Origin: Lepidodermella squamata
Lineage: Eukaryota; Gastrotricha
Reading direction: 5' to 3'
DNA: 64,000 bases
NCBI GenBank assembly: GCA_047495785.1
Contig: JBLDXI010000013.1
Coordinates: 4,464,001-4,528,000, forward strand
In this document: one piece after another, positions 1 through 12,400 of the stretch
How the letters are laid out: the number at the start of each line of letters is the position of its first letter
Position numbering within the stretch: the first letter of the stretch is position 1
The notes under the pieces: model-generated
The model's input: the letters and a program-made list of their open reading frames with translations, nothing else
The model's database searches: none
Told to the model about the DNA's origin: nothing
Made by a program: the position numbers and the translations under genes

Positions 1-715
1 TTGTTTCTTCTGAAACTTACATAATACGGCACGCATTCGGAATCGTGCCAATGAAATAGCCGCCCGGTTTCAGGTATTCAGCCGCATTTCTGAACATCTG
101 ATCAGCACGTTCGGGCGTTTCAAACGAGTAGTGAAACGAAAACTGGCACGAAACCAAGTGAAACTCAAACGGCCAAAGCACGTCGCCGGTATTCGCCGAA
201 GTCGCTTTTTCCAGCACGTTTTCTTTCGCGCAATCAGCAACAATGAACGAGGCGTCGAAAGTACCGCGACGGCTGCTTTTCCGCTTGTGGTCTTGATACC
301 GAGACTGGCACTCTTCGACAGATTTAGCGGCCAAATCTGCAAACATCACGTGCTTCACCTCGTGTTTCGCCCATTTTTGCAAATCGCCGCCTTTACCACA
401 CTTGGAAAATGGAAAAAAAATATTAAAAAAATAACCCAAAAAGAAAAATATTCCATACAGCTAAATCAAAGACGAAAATGCGTTTCGTATCATCAGGAAA
501 GGATTCTCTTGACCGTAATACAAATTTAGCTGCGAAAAAATAAGATGTACATATTTTTCAATTTATAAATTATTTTTCGTACATATTAAAACAGCTTTCA
601 ACCAGTTATTAAAATTTCGAAGTTGTAAAATCGGGCTACTATGTCGGTTAGCAAGTCCTATACTCTGCCGGTTATTGTAATGTTCAGATACGATCGATTC
701 ACCAACAAGAGACAT
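1..715 (-). CDS. RNMT: mRNA cap guanine-N7 methyltransferase (RNMT), 5' part of gene
   Basis: Three exons read on the minus strand: 715-583, 529-459 and 400-21. A donor at 20-15 (GTAAGT) leads out of the window, so the C-terminus is missing. Seen: a start MSLVGESIVSEHYNN, the RNFNNW block and the SAM motif FDLACGKGGDLQKW, followed by FHYSFE and LKPGGYFIGTIPN. All of these line up with the catalytic domain of eukaryotic RNMT/Abd1, which adds the N7-methyl group of the mRNA cap from SAM in the nucleus. The splice phases agree at both introns (53 and 58 nt). The first motif-I Gly is Ala (ACGKGG), a mild change. The N-terminus is short and lacks the long charged extension of vertebrate RNMT. The start ATG at 715 follows an acceptor-like TTTTAG (ending 723) by 7 nt and lies only 113 nt after the CIAPIN1 stop, so an operon is possible. 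Confidence 0.88.
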
Positions 716-828
716 AATATAACTAAAATCGGAAAAAAATCAAAATTAAACTTAATTAAAATCACATAACTTTATTTCACGATCTAATCGTTCAATTGAA
801 AATCAACATTTTTATTCGAGAAAATTAA
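716..828 (-). promoter_or_regulatory. CIAPIN1-RNMT intercistronic region with poly(A) signal and trans-splice-like acceptor
   Basis: On the minus strand this 113-nt gap has AATAAA at 776-771, about 55 nt after the CIAPIN1 stop. A pyrimidine-rich tract then ends in TTTTAG at 728-723, 7 nt before the RNMT ATG. A poly(A) signal followed by an acceptor with no donor before it is the usual arrangement inside spliced-leader operons. The sequence elements are seen; trans-splicing is inferred. Confidence 0.45.
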
Positions 829-2020
829 TTAATTAGCAGGTGGAAGCTGGATTTTCTCGCCGGGTTTGAAAGGCGGCATGCCCAGATAAGGGCACGAAGA
901 GCATCGAAAAGCATCGCCAAGATAGCACTAAAAAAATTACAGAATAATATGAATAATTGATCAAGATTTACGCTAAAATTACATTTCCACACGCCGATTT
1001 CGGTTGATCAGCAGCTTTTTCGCCCTTTTCGAGCTCCTCTGCCAAACCACAGGTACAATTTTTGCAAGCTCGCTTTTTCCCACCGTCAGAAGTTCCACAA
1101 TCAAATTCTATTGAACAGAAAATTATTTCTTGATAGAAATTGAGGGTTGAAAATCGAACTTTTGTCGATTTCAGAGGCAGCTGGAGTTGGTTTCTTGCGA
1201 TCTTCAGCGGTTAACAGGGTATCAGTATCGATCAAATCGTCATCGTTCAGCGTCCAAACGTTGCCATTTGATGTCGCCGTTCCGGTTTGACCATCGACAA
1301 AACCAAAAGCCCGGCTCCATGGTTGATCGGGAACTTTAGCCTCTGAAAATTCGCAAAAATGTATTTTCGTCCAATATCGATAATAAGGCTATTCCTACTC
1401 CCACGTAAAAACTACGGCGCAATAATCAAATTAGGGTCCTGCAAGCCGAAATGTCAAGTTTGACAAGGCAATTGTACATTTTCAATTAGACAAATTGTGA
1501 GATATAGCGCATTCGTATTAAAATATTGCGCTTTTTTTAGGTCTCGTCTAGTCCCTTTTAGGTTATAGAAATTGTCCTTACTTCCAAGGCGAGCACCGGA
1601 TCCAATCGCAACGCCAGGCTTTTCAGCCAATATAAAATCAGAGTTTGTCAATGCATCGACCTTAAATCCATTCAGCATCATTTTCGAAGCAATTTGGTTA
1701 GAATCATCGCCTTTCCTAATCAATAAATGACCTCCAGGTGCCAATAGCTCGTAACACCGAGCCACTAAATCATCCCCCAAGGTGAAAGAAGTCGGATAAC
1801 CAGCCAAAATGGCGTGAAGAGTTTCGTTTTGGAGGAACGCTTTCATAATAAAATCTTTGTTTTCGAATGAAACGTGGCATGGCAGTTGGTCACAGGCCGT
1901 TTTCAAGTCGCCAAGCTTCGCCTGGTCAGCAGATTGTTGATCAGCTGCAGCAGCCGACCATATAACTAACAGCTTTTGATTGGCTTGAATTTTCGCCAAG
2001 TTCAAAATTTCTTGAGCCAT
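829..2020 (-). CDS. CIAPIN1: Anamorsin / CIAPIN1 (Dre2), cytosolic Fe-S cluster assembly
   Basis: Four exons on the minus strand: 2020-1582, 1342-1160, 1107-983 and 927-829. All phases agree, giving 281 aa. Residues 1 to about 145 form the SAM-methyltransferase-like N-terminal fold ([13 protein letters not shown]), which in this family is thought not to act as a methyltransferase. A linker follows with [15 protein letters not shown], then a Cys-rich C-terminus with [15 protein letters not shown] and [22 protein letters not shown], the signatures that bind the [2Fe-2S] and [4Fe-4S] clusters. In yeast and humans the protein works with the diflavin reductase Tah18/NDOR1 to feed electrons to cytosolic Fe-S assembly. 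All cluster cysteines appear intact. Length is close to the human 312 aa. It is the upstream partner of RNMT on the same strand. Confidence 0.95.
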
Positions 2021-2931
2021 TTTTAAATGAATAAATTCAGGTATATACCTAAAGCAAAATTAAGAGTTTTGTGCAGCGTTTTTATTCCCTTCTTCCGAGA
2101 GCATTTTCAACGCAAAATCATTTTTCGTTACAATTTCACATAATTTTTCACGTATTCAAGATTCAATTATCAATATTTCATCTCATAACATTACTACAAT
2201 AATATTTGTGTACATATATATATATTTCATATATATAATAGATGTAGTTTGAAGATGAGCAGCCTCTCATTATTTCTCAAGCAGCTAGCGTTTTTCAAGC
2301 AAGCTGGCCTCACAAATTTCAGGTTCGTTCCCATTCATATATATACGCACAATATTCAGTAAAAGATGCAGGTAATAATTATCATTGATATCACGTTCAG
2401 AAAAAACATAATTATCTCGAAAATACAAGCAAACGAGAAAACAGTGTGGACAGCAAAAAATTAGAAGAAGCACTCGGACAAATGTGTGAATATTATTCAA
2501 CTGACTAAATATTTCGTCGAACACAAAGGTGGCGTCGGACTACTATGCACATGTATATTTACGATCTTGGATATATATGATGATATAATGTATCGATATT
2601 GTTCCTCAATGTCTCAAGATCAAGCGAACAACTCAGGTTTTCATCTCGTGAACTTTTATTCTTTATTATCAGCAAGGCGACGACTCTTTCGCGCATCAAT
2701 AAAAACTGAAATATACCGACTACTAATCTGCAATAGATTGAATAAGTACACGGGAACAATAATAGTATTTCAGGAGATCCCTTCAATTATGTTCAAAGGC
2801 ACACCTATTATCATCGCGTGTAAAGTGGATTATGTATTTTTGGAAACATTAGTGCACATGTTGTTGAACATATTTCTAAAAAGATGCACGCCGAACTCGT
2901 CTTCCAACTAGGTAGTTAACATTGAAAACAT
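2021..2931. other. Intergenic, no gene recognised
   Basis: This lies between the 5' end of CIAPIN1 and the 3' end of the DnaJ gene. It is AT-rich and includes a (TA)n-like run at about 2211-2240. Open frames at 2285-2524 (minus) and 2486-2911 (plus) overlap each other and show no family signature or splice structure. Confidence 0.5.
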
Positions 2932-4326
2932 CTAGCTAGCGTGGCATTGCACGCCTCCTCGAGGACCGCCCGCCTCGTCGTCGTCCGAATCTGCACCGTA
3001 GGCTTCTCGTCGCTCGCTATTTCCCTCGCCGCGAGTCATGTCGATTGGCATCATATTCACATCCATCACATTTTCACCCGGAGGAGGAATGGTAACATCG
3101 TCGGGCTTTGGTAGTAATCGGGCAATTTTCTACAAAATAACAAATTGTTTATATACAAAATATGAGCACGACATTGAAGGCTCACCTCCAAAGCAGGTTC
3201 GGGGGCGAAGTTATTTTCAGGAAATTCGACAGTAAATTTAATAATAAGATGGCCTTTCGAGGTCGTGTCTTTGTAGTATGGCATGCCTTCGTGGCGAATG
3301 ATTTGCATTGAGTTAGGAGCTACGACATTTCCGGGAGCGCTAGTAATCATGAGCGTTTGTCCACTGAGATGCTTGACCGGGCGTTTAAAGCCACACAAGG
3401 CTTCTGTGAGACTGATCGTCATTTCCATGTACAAATCGTTGGCCTCGCGTTTGAAAATTTCGTGTTCCACTTGTTGAACGACAACTATCACGTCTCCGGG
3501 CTCCATACCAGGCTATATAATCAAACGTACAAGTTAGATCATCGATACTTCAAGATTAATACGAATTACCTCTTGATTGCCTTCGTTATAAAGAACGACT
3601 TTCAAACCGTGGTAAGAGCCGGGTCCAATAGCTACTTCTCTCACAACTTCTTCTTCAACTGTTCTTGCACCTTTGCAAGTCTTGCATCGGTCGCGTTCGT
3701 TGATCACTCTGCCTTCTCCATGGCAGTCGGAGCAAGTCGACTGCATTTGTTGAATAAAACCTGGCGCCAGCTGTTGCACTGTAATTTTGACACCGTTACC
3801 TCGGCAACCTTGGCAAGTCTGCATAGCACCGGCTTTGCCTCCTTGACCATTGCATTTGTGGCATAGAACCATCTTTCTCAATTTTAGCTTAGCTGTCTTG
3901 CCGCGGTAGAGCTCTTCCAACGTGGCTTTGAGGGGATAAACAGAAGACTGGCCTTTATTTCTTCCACGGCGGCCACCCATTCCACCTCCACCAAACATGC
4001 CGCCAAAGAGCTCTTCAAAGATTGAGCCAAAACCAGCCCCTCCACCACCTGCACCTTCTTTCAAACCTTCTAGGCCGTACCGATCATAGGTCGACCGCTT
4101 CTGAGGGTCTGAGAGAATTTCGTAGGCGAAGCTGATTTCTTTGAACTAAATAAAATATTCTGATATTTACGAAAGAACAAAGCAAATTGGATCAAACCTT
4201 ATCACCATGGTCCTTGTTTTTGTCTGGATGATATTGTTTAGCAGCTTTGTGGTAAGCCTTCTTTATCTCTGATTCTGACGCGTTTCTCGCAACACCCAGC
4301 AGTTCATACAGGTAGTTGTCCGCCAT
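2932..4326 (-). CDS. Type I Hsp40 co-chaperone, DnaJ subfamily A
   Basis: Four exons on the minus strand: 4326-4198, 4145-3570, 3512-3186 and 3129-2932. All junctions are phase 0, giving 409 aa, the usual DNAJA1/DNAJA2 length. Seen: an N-terminal J domain with the HPD motif (YHPDKN), which stimulates Hsp70 ATPase activity. A Gly-rich linker follows (about residues 72-105), then four zinc-binding motifs: [24 protein letters not shown] and CKTCKGAR. In the last the second Gly is replaced. The substrate-binding barrel follows, then an acidic tail. The protein ends in CHAS, a CaaX-like box matching the farnesylated tails of cytosolic DNAJA proteins. It faces MAT2B across a shared 1-kb upstream region. 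DNAJA1 versus DNAJA2 cannot be decided by eye. Confidence 0.94.
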
Positions 4327-5392
4327 TATGAGAACAAAATCAAATATAAAATGAGAAACCTAACAAAAATAACGATTTAGCACAAGCCAGCAGTGCATCA
4401 TGTATCATGTAAGTACATCCCCCGATTGGCTCAAAAATCATCCTGACCAAGAGCACAGAGCAATAAATTAGAAAATATACTTAAGCATATCAGCATATCG
4501 CTCACGGCGCGGAAGAACCATCCGTTCAAGCAAAAAATATGATGTTTAGATATGGCTTTTTAGTTTTAAGTGCTGATTCTTCCGCGCCACAAACGATATG
4601 GCAACTGTCTCTCCACCAAGTTCTTCAGAAAATAAGATCAAACAGCTCTACTGTCGCGTACCTCGTCCAAGATCGAACTTACGCTCTTCAGCTAACATCG
4701 ATTAACGTCCAATGTCTACAGATAGATGTCTACGGTGAACCAAGCGGAAAGCAGAGAGCAGAAAGCGGACAAGATTCGAAAGAAAAAAGACGGCTAAAAA
4801 AGACGCGCGCGTTTTTTCTGGAAATTTAAATTTTGCAAAATTCATTTAGTTGTGGAAACTGCAATTTTTACCTTCAAAAAAATACATCGTTTTGCGGATT
4901 TCAAGGACGCAAAAATGACATTTTTTCGGCATGTTTCGGCTCGCAAATCGCTGAGTCGCAAAATGTCTCGCTGGTACTGCGATGACTAACGTTCGCAAAT
5001 ACCTAAATGTTATGGCTTTCCAAGAAATCTAGAACCACTGCCCACTGCGCACTACGCACCTATACTGCTCAAGATTTTTAGGCTTTTGCGGATGCTTATG
5101 CGCATGGCTCTAACCGCCAATAAAATTGTTATTATTAACTTGTTAAACTCCAAATTAACGAAATTCCAGGGCGAGTCAAAGCTTTAGGAGAAATGAGAAG
5201 TCGGATTTTTCATCATTCATCATTCATCATTTGATATTGGAGCCTTGTTTATACTTCTGCTTCATGCTTCATTTAGATTATGCCGCTGACCGCTGACACT
5301 CTGCTTGAAACTCGTTATGCTCTGTACTTAGCCACTTTCATGAATTATGTTACTATACGTTCAAGACTCATTTGTCATTGATTAGAGCGTAA
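4327..5392. promoter_or_regulatory. Divergent upstream region between DnaJ (minus) and MAT2B (plus)
   Basis: About 1.07 kb without a recognised gene. It holds a perfect 12-bp inverted repeat, GGCGCGGAAGAA at 4506-4517 and TTCTTCCGCGCC at 4577-4588, about 180-260 bp upstream of the DnaJ start. The GAAGAA/TTCTTC cores resemble heat-shock-element units, but their spacing is not a classic nGAAnnTTCn array. An open frame at 4539-4829 spans this repeat and shows no known family. Confidence 0.4.
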
Positions 5393-6307
5393 ATGCCAGT
5401 TATCATCGTCAGCGGGGCAACTGGTTTGCTCGGTCGTGCAGTGCTTGATGTGTTGAAAAAAAATCTGCCAGATGCTCAGGTTATTGGACTAGGATTTTCA
5501 AGATGTCCCGATGGAATTAAGAAATGTGATTTAACTGTGGAGAGTGAAGTGGCGCTACTATTTTCTGAGCTAAAACCCGCTGTATTCGTGCACTGCGCGG
5601 CTGAGCGGCGCCCAGATATCGTGGAAAGTGGAAATCCATCAGCTAAAGCTGTGAATCTTTCAGCCACGGAGATTTTGGCGGCTAAATGCTCACAGGCGAA
5701 TGCTGTTATGATTTTCATGGGCTCTGATTATGTTTTTGATGGAACTAGCCCTCCTTACTCGGAGTCTGCATCTCCTAACCCACTGAATACTTACGGTAAT
5801 CAGAAACTCGAAGGAGAGAAAATCGTGCTTGCAGCTAGCCCTCGTAACATTGTTATACGTATCCCAGTGTTGTATGGGCCATTAGATCCGAATTATGGAC
5901 TTGACGAAAGCTCTGTTACTACGCTTTTCAAAGCCGTGAAAAACAACACTGCGCCAGCTAAAATGGATCATGTGGCTATCCGTGTACCCACTCTAACAAC
6001 AGATATAGCTAAAGTTATGTTGAACATAATTTGTGGAATATTGGCTAGCAATGAAAAGATCAGTGGCATTCTACATGTTAGTGCCGCCGAAACCTTTACT
6101 AAATATGAGATTGCATGTCGCATGGGAGCGCTGTTTGGATTGCCAACTAATCATCTGATCGCCGATAAAGAGTCCGCATTTACTGCCGGTACTCGTCGTC
6201 CTATAGATTGCAAGCTATCATGCGATCGAGCTCGTGAACTTGGTCTAATGGTTGAGATGACTAGCTTCGATGAAGGCATCAAGTATTGCTTGGCCCCGTT
6301 CCGTTGA
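5393..6307 (+). CDS. MAT2B: Methionine adenosyltransferase 2 regulatory subunit beta
   Basis: A single uninterrupted exon of 304 aa. It begins with the Rossmann NAD(P)-binding motif SGATGLLGRAV. It continues through HCAAERRPDIVE, SDYVFDGTSPPY, the YGNQKLEGEK segment (the Tyr-x3-Lys position of extended short-chain dehydrogenases), RIPVLYGPLD and the MDH/TKYEIAC blocks. These follow human MAT2B closely and separate it from bacterial RmlD. The protein binds the catalytic MAT2A subunit and tunes SAM synthesis in the cytosol. Lack of introns is unusual beside its multi-exon neighbours. The next gene (Mcr) begins on the same strand 43-133 nt downstream, depending on which start is used. Confidence 0.95.
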   Translation: MPVIIVSGATGLLGRAVLDVLKKNLPDAQVIGLGFSRCPDGIKKCDLTVESEVALLFSELKPAVFVHCAAERRPDIVESGNPSAKAVNLSATEILAAKCSQANAVMIFMGSDYVFDGTSPPYSESASPNPLNTYGNQKLEGEKIVLAASPRNIVIRIPVLYGPLDPNYGLDESSVTTLFKAVKNNTAPAKMDHVAIRVPTLTTDIAKVMLNIICGILASNEKISGILHVSAAETFTKYEIACRMGALFGLPTNHLIADKESAFTAGTRRPIDCKLSCDRARELGLMVEMTSFDEGIKYCLAPFR

Positions 6308-6440
6308 ACATACAGAAAAATAACTTATGAAGAGATGAATTATTTTTGCGATGTTTACAACCTTTCTCCGGTCTTTGGTGATAATACTAAACTTGATATT
6401 TTCATTATTATTGTTTATAGCTGCCTTGGCCGTCGCCATA
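6308..6440 (+). promoter_or_regulatory. Short MAT2B-Mcr spacer with trans-splice-like acceptor
   Basis: The spacer carries a T-rich stretch ending TTGTTTATAG at 6420, about 20 nt before the likely Mcr ATG at 6441. An earlier in-frame ATG exists at 6351. I see no upstream exon that would supply a donor, so this may be a spliced-leader acceptor. No exact AATAAA is seen here, which weakens the operon reading. Confidence 0.35.
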
Positions 6441-9400
6441 ATGCGGCCATATTATTTAAGTTGTTTATTGTTATTCGCAATTTTTCCGGATCAACTCCTC
6501 TCGCAATCAGCCGTGAATGACCAAGTGCCAACAGCGATTCGCTATGATCCTATCCAGAACATTGTCTTTGACTCTGGATCAGGTGGCGTCCGCCAAATTC
6601 GAGACCCGATCTACTTCATCACGGCGCCTCGCCGGGTTCGACCGGGCATGATTATCGTAATCAGTGCAACAATTCTGCGGATCGATCCTTACCCAGCAGT
6701 AACCGTGAGAGCCTACCTCAAAGCCAAAGAGGCTGACATCGGTTATGTGATGGCTGAGGAGACTTTCAATCGCAAGGGAACTAGGCAGCTTAGAATTTTG
6801 GTAATTAATATTCAACTATTGAGCCTGTTTGAAATAACGCATTTTCTTTGTTAGATGCCTCTCAATTCTCTACCAGCCAATTACACGATGAGAATTGAAG
6901 GCTATATTGGTGCTTCTAACGATACTCGTTCTCAATTGTGGGCTGAAGATCAGCCGCTACTGTTTTATCGGAAACAAGTATCGGTCTTTGTCCAAACTGA
7001 TAAACCGATATATCGTCAAGGAGAGACAGGTATGATAAAAATTTGCCTCTAAAAATTGTTTCAAAATGAATTTTACACTAGTGCGTTTTCGTGTAATTTG
7101 CGTCGAGCCGAATCTACTGCCAAAAGCCAGTGTAATCGATGTCTACCTCAAAGACCCGAACGGCATTCAAATACGACGTTGGAAAGCTCAGCAAACAATT
7201 TTAGGCGTCGTCGAACAACAGTTCGATATAAACGACCGACCAAAGTACGGGACGTGGTCCATTCAAGTCGACGCACTCGGATTTTTATCGGAAAAAACGT
7301 TTGAAATCGAGGAGTTTTGGCTGCCTCGATTTTCAGTCAACGTTTCAATGCCGCCATTTATAAGCGCGGATGGTTACGCTTTGGTCGGAACTTTGATGGC
7401 TAACCACACAGCTGGTATTGCTGTTCGAGGCTCGGCTAATTTGACGCTTTGCGTTCGAGATAACCCGCATTATAGAAATACGCTGCAATCTAGCGGGGAA
7501 CCAGACCCGGATTGCGGTGGCTATCCCTCATACGGAAAAATGCGGCGTGAATTGCAACTGTTCACCGGCACTCGAGACTTCATATTTCCGATGGAAGAAA
7601 TTCGAAATCAAACGCAGATACGAGGGAGAACTTGGATAAATAAGCAAATCGTGGTGAATGCCTCGGTTTTCGACTGGTTTTACAAGGAAATACGCTACGG
7701 CTGGGGTATAGCTAACGTATTCGAGAACAAGATCGAGCTGAAGTTTTTGGGCGATAAAGTTCGCACGTTCAAACCCGGTCTTCCCTTCGTTGTCTACGTC
7801 GCGGCTATGTCACCCTTCGGCTCTCCGATCCCGCGTGAATACCAGCAAAACGTGACCTTTGAAATGAACGTTCAGGGTCAGCAAGTGATACGCGCCAGTG
7901 ACAATGTGGCTAGGCTGAACGAAGAAAGTTTGACTTATTTCGAGGTCGTACCGGCTGAAGGGACGATTTCGTTGACTATTCGAGCATGGTATGGCGGCTA
8001 CCAGTCACTCTACGTCGAAATGCGTGCATTCAGGTTTGCGGCTATAAATTTTATGAATTTTCAAAATTTCAAAACTATTCAATTTCGAATTTGGTTAATT
8101 TTTAATGAATTTTTCAGATACTACACTCGTCAAGATCGGCAGAAGTACATTACTATCAGTTCTTCAACAATGTACCCTCGAGTCGATCAATACATGGTTT
8201 TCACCGTCCAAACCACGGAGCCAGTCGACGAAGTGCATTATCAGATTATTTCAAACGGAAATATCGCCGTAACTGATTCGATGCAAATGGCTTCGACCCA
8301 GAAAACGTTCGCCGTTGCGTTGTCACGAGACATGGCCGCATCATCGCACATCCTTGTCTACTATTTCGACCCGAATGGCGAGGTTGTAGTCGATGGGATG
8401 AACTTTTTCGTCAACGGAACCGGCGAAAATGACGTTCAGTTGAAATTCAACCGCGGCAAAGATTTCAGCCAGCATTCAGTCGAAGTTATCGCGGTCTCTG
8501 AGCCAGGCTCCCTCGTCTCATTCCAAGCCGTTGACTACGAAATTTTCCTGAGAGGCGGCGGTGGTTCTCTGCTTATCGAGTCTGATATTTTGGATGAATT
8601 GGCGACTTACGACGAGCATGCGAATTCGAGTTTCCGCCACACCTGGATTTACCCGAATCGTTTGAGGAAGACTTTCTACTTTTCGTCACCAACTTACGCC
8701 CACGACGCGAACAGCACGTTCTTGTACGCTGGTCTGCTGGTTTTCAGTGATGCGAACGTGACTGAAATCGAGCATAACTGCAACGTTAGCCTCGGCCAAT
8801 TCCCGTGCTATGACGGCTCGCCATCGACGTGTTTCCCGGCCTCGGCTCGATGCAATGGGCATAAGGACTGTCAGAACTGGCGTGATGAGATGGGCTGTGA
8901 GAAGGAGGCGCCGTATAATCAATCGCATTGGCTTGAATTGTTCTCGCGACATGATTTGCACTACGTCCCTTACAACTGGATGTGGTCGAAATCTTTCGTC
9001 AAATCTTATGGACAAGTAGAATTCAAGGTAAAAATTTCGACTTAGCATCGACAATTTTTAATAAATTTAGGAAATTAAATTGAATTCTGAATTCTGAAAA
9101 TTGCTCCATTTGTTTTTATTTTGAAAATCTTGAACATTTGATTTCTGGTTTTATTTAGCTGAATTTTCATTTCGTTTCAGTTCAATTCGAATCCAACATT
9201 TTATGAATTTAATTTTGGATGTAAACATTTCTTAAAATCAATTTTGGCTCTCGCCAATATAGACAAAAATGTAAAAAATTACGAACGATTTCGTATTTAT
9301 TTTTCTCTAATTTATTAAGGTGATTTTTTTGTAAACAAAATTAACGAATTTTATTTTTATTTTCAAGGTGGATATTCCGATGTTACCGCGAGTTTGGCTT

Positions 9401-12400
9401 ATCAACGCGTTCAGTATTTCGCCACTGAACGGTCTCGGAATTCCGACTGTTCCAACGCTCTTCTCCGGCATCCGACCCTTCTACATCGTCGTCGAAACTC
9501 CCGAAGTCATCACGCTGGGCGAACAAATCGGTGTCCGAATCGCCATTTTCAACTACTGGCACTACTACCTAGAAAGCGTAGTAGTCCTCCACAAATCGCC
9601 CGACTACAAATTCGTCCGAGTTCGAGACTTCGGTGCTGTTAGTTCTTACTCACCCGAGTTGGGCACAGGTGACATGCACACCCTACTGTGGCTGAACCCA
9701 GGTCAATCGACCTACATTTTCATGCCCTGCATCCCGCGCCGCCTCGGCAATGTCGACATTGCAGTGTCAGTCTACAGTTTCTACGCGCAATATTCAGTCA
9801 CGAAAACAGTCATCGTCCAGGCGAATTCAGTCGCCGACTACTACCACACGCCGTACCTGGTCGATTTAACAGACATGGGTGGCCAAAACGCACCTGATTT
9901 CCTCATCCCAGTGCCGCAAAACTTCCTACTACCCGATCGCCGTGAGCATCTGTACGTACCCGGCTCGCAAAAGGCGATCATTTCATTTGTCGGCGACGTT
10001 TTCGGCGCTGCGATCAACAACTTCGCGCTAGACGCTGAACACGCGCTGGAAATGCCGTACGGCAGCGGTGAGAACAACATGTTCAACTACGCTATCAACA
10101 TCTACGCGATGAAGTACCTGAAAATCGTCAACCAACTGTCGATCCCACTGCGCCGTCGCACGTTCGAGTTTCTGTACAAGACCCTGCAGCGGCAAATGGC
10201 TTACATGAGCGTGAATGGGTCGTTCTCAATGTTCCTCGACGAACATCGCCCATCGACCTGGTTGACGTCGTTCGTTCTTCAAACGCTGCTAGAAGCCGTT
10301 GAGGAGCGTGACTGGCAGGACGAGTTTTTCATCTCGGGTAATTTGATCAATCTAGTCGCGAACTGGCTGTGCGAGCAACAGAACAAGACCACCGGGGCTT
10401 ATGTCGATCACGGGCCTATGCATGATATGAAAATGTGGGCGAATTATACTCAGATGAGAAATGAAGAACGGGCGCAGTTAGATAACGTGTCCTTAACAGC
10501 TTATGTTCTGATTTCGATGCAAAAACATCAGTTTTTGAGTGGACCGGCGCGTAGTTGCGCGGAGGCGTCGAAAAAACTGGCGACTAGTTACCTCGAGCAG
10601 AAGCTGGACAACATCACCGACCCGTTCCAAATCGCCCTGGTCACCTACGCCCTGCACACGACGTCGAGTAATTTGAGAAACGCGGCGTTTTTCAAGATGA
10701 GAGACGCGCGTTACGCGAATTGCGGCTCGCTTAAGGAGTGTTGGTACTGGGCGGATCAGTTGATCCAGCCGCAGAATCAGGAGGTTCGAGACACCCGTAT
10801 CACGCTGCACTACCACGACCCGGCCATTAACAAGGGCAGCGCGGTTCAGGCATCGGCCTACGCTATGATGGTCTACCTCCAAAACGGCGACTTCCAATCA
10901 GCCATGCAAATTATGAGGTGGATTCAAACGCAGCGGCAAACGCATTTCGGTTTCGGCTCGAGTCAGGACACGATCGTCGCCCTTCAATCGCTGGCTGAGT
11001 ATGCGCAACGTGATATCACTCGTGTGCTGTTTAACATGAATTTGACTGTTGAGAGCCAGTCGCAAGTTCGTTGGCGCGATTCGATCAATTTGACGATGGA
11101 TAATTACGCTCTGATGCGGTTTACGACCGTTCCGGCTGAAGCGGCGTTTTTGACTGTTCGAAACGTTCTCGACGGTATCGGCATGGGGCTGTTACAGATG
11201 ACGACGTGGAAAAATGTCGAGTACACGTTTTTGATCCGCCAGCCGCAGGTCGGGCCGCTTTTCTTGCTCGAGAATTTCAACGAATCGCTCGTATTTTCTG
11301 GGTTCAATTCGTCGATTTTGAACATGAGGCCGTGTGTTCGCTACGTTGGCGGCTTGGGCAACGACCAGAATGACCCGAAATACTACCAGAAATTGAGGAC
11401 TGGTTTAGCGGTTTTGGAGGTCTATTTGCCGTCTGGTTACATTGCGATCAACAGTACGCTGAATCGAATGGTGCAAGAGATGCAGGACGAGGAACGATTT
11501 TATGGCCGGATTCCGAGAATTAGAAGAGCAGAATGTTATTTCGGAAAAATAGTCTACTACTTTGACTACGTGAGTTATATTGCTGATTTATTATGTTTCA
11601 TTCAGTTTAAATTTGAAATTCGGTTTGTCCCAGAGATTGATTGTAGAATGTTGTTGAAATTATCCCCACAGTAGCGGTCATATATTCGGCAAAGCTAATG
11701 AGAATTTGAGAGGAATTTCGTTAAACGATTTTTGGAATTTTTTTTAATTATCTTAACCAATCGTGTATCAGAAACCTGTAAGATTCAATTTCATGATAAT
11801 TCGAAAAATTTCGCCAAAATGCTGCTTAATTTCGAAAGAATTTTTTTCTTGATTTTGTTAAAGAAGTTGTAATTGATATACCTAATCATTTAGGTAGGTT
11901 TCATAAATGAGGAATCAAAAATCCTAATTAAATTTGAGAAATTCATGTCGATAATTAAGGTGGATCAAGTTGTAAAATGGCCTCTGTAAATTCTCTGGAT
12001 AATTTCTTATTTTCCATTAAATTTGACTTGCATTTTTGTAATTTTCCGTCGCTTTTGAAAAATTTATATTCGACTTTTTCTAATTTCCATAATTTCTTTT
12101 TCCCTCGCAGTTGGATCCAGAGCCAACGTGTATACACGTTCAAGCCGAGCGTTGGTGGCCCGTCGCAAATATGACCATCCACCATAAAATCCGAGTTTTC
12201 GACTACTACGAACCAGGCCGATACAACTACTCGCTGTACGAGTCGTACGATCTTTTCAACCTCAACATTTGCAAGGTTTGCGGCTCGTTCCAGTGCCCGT
12301 ACTGCCTGTGGTACAATCACGCCTCAGCCTTGCTAAGACCTCGCGTCATCCTACTACTCGCCCTCGTTATTGTTGCTCTATTCTGCTCGAGACAGGCCGG

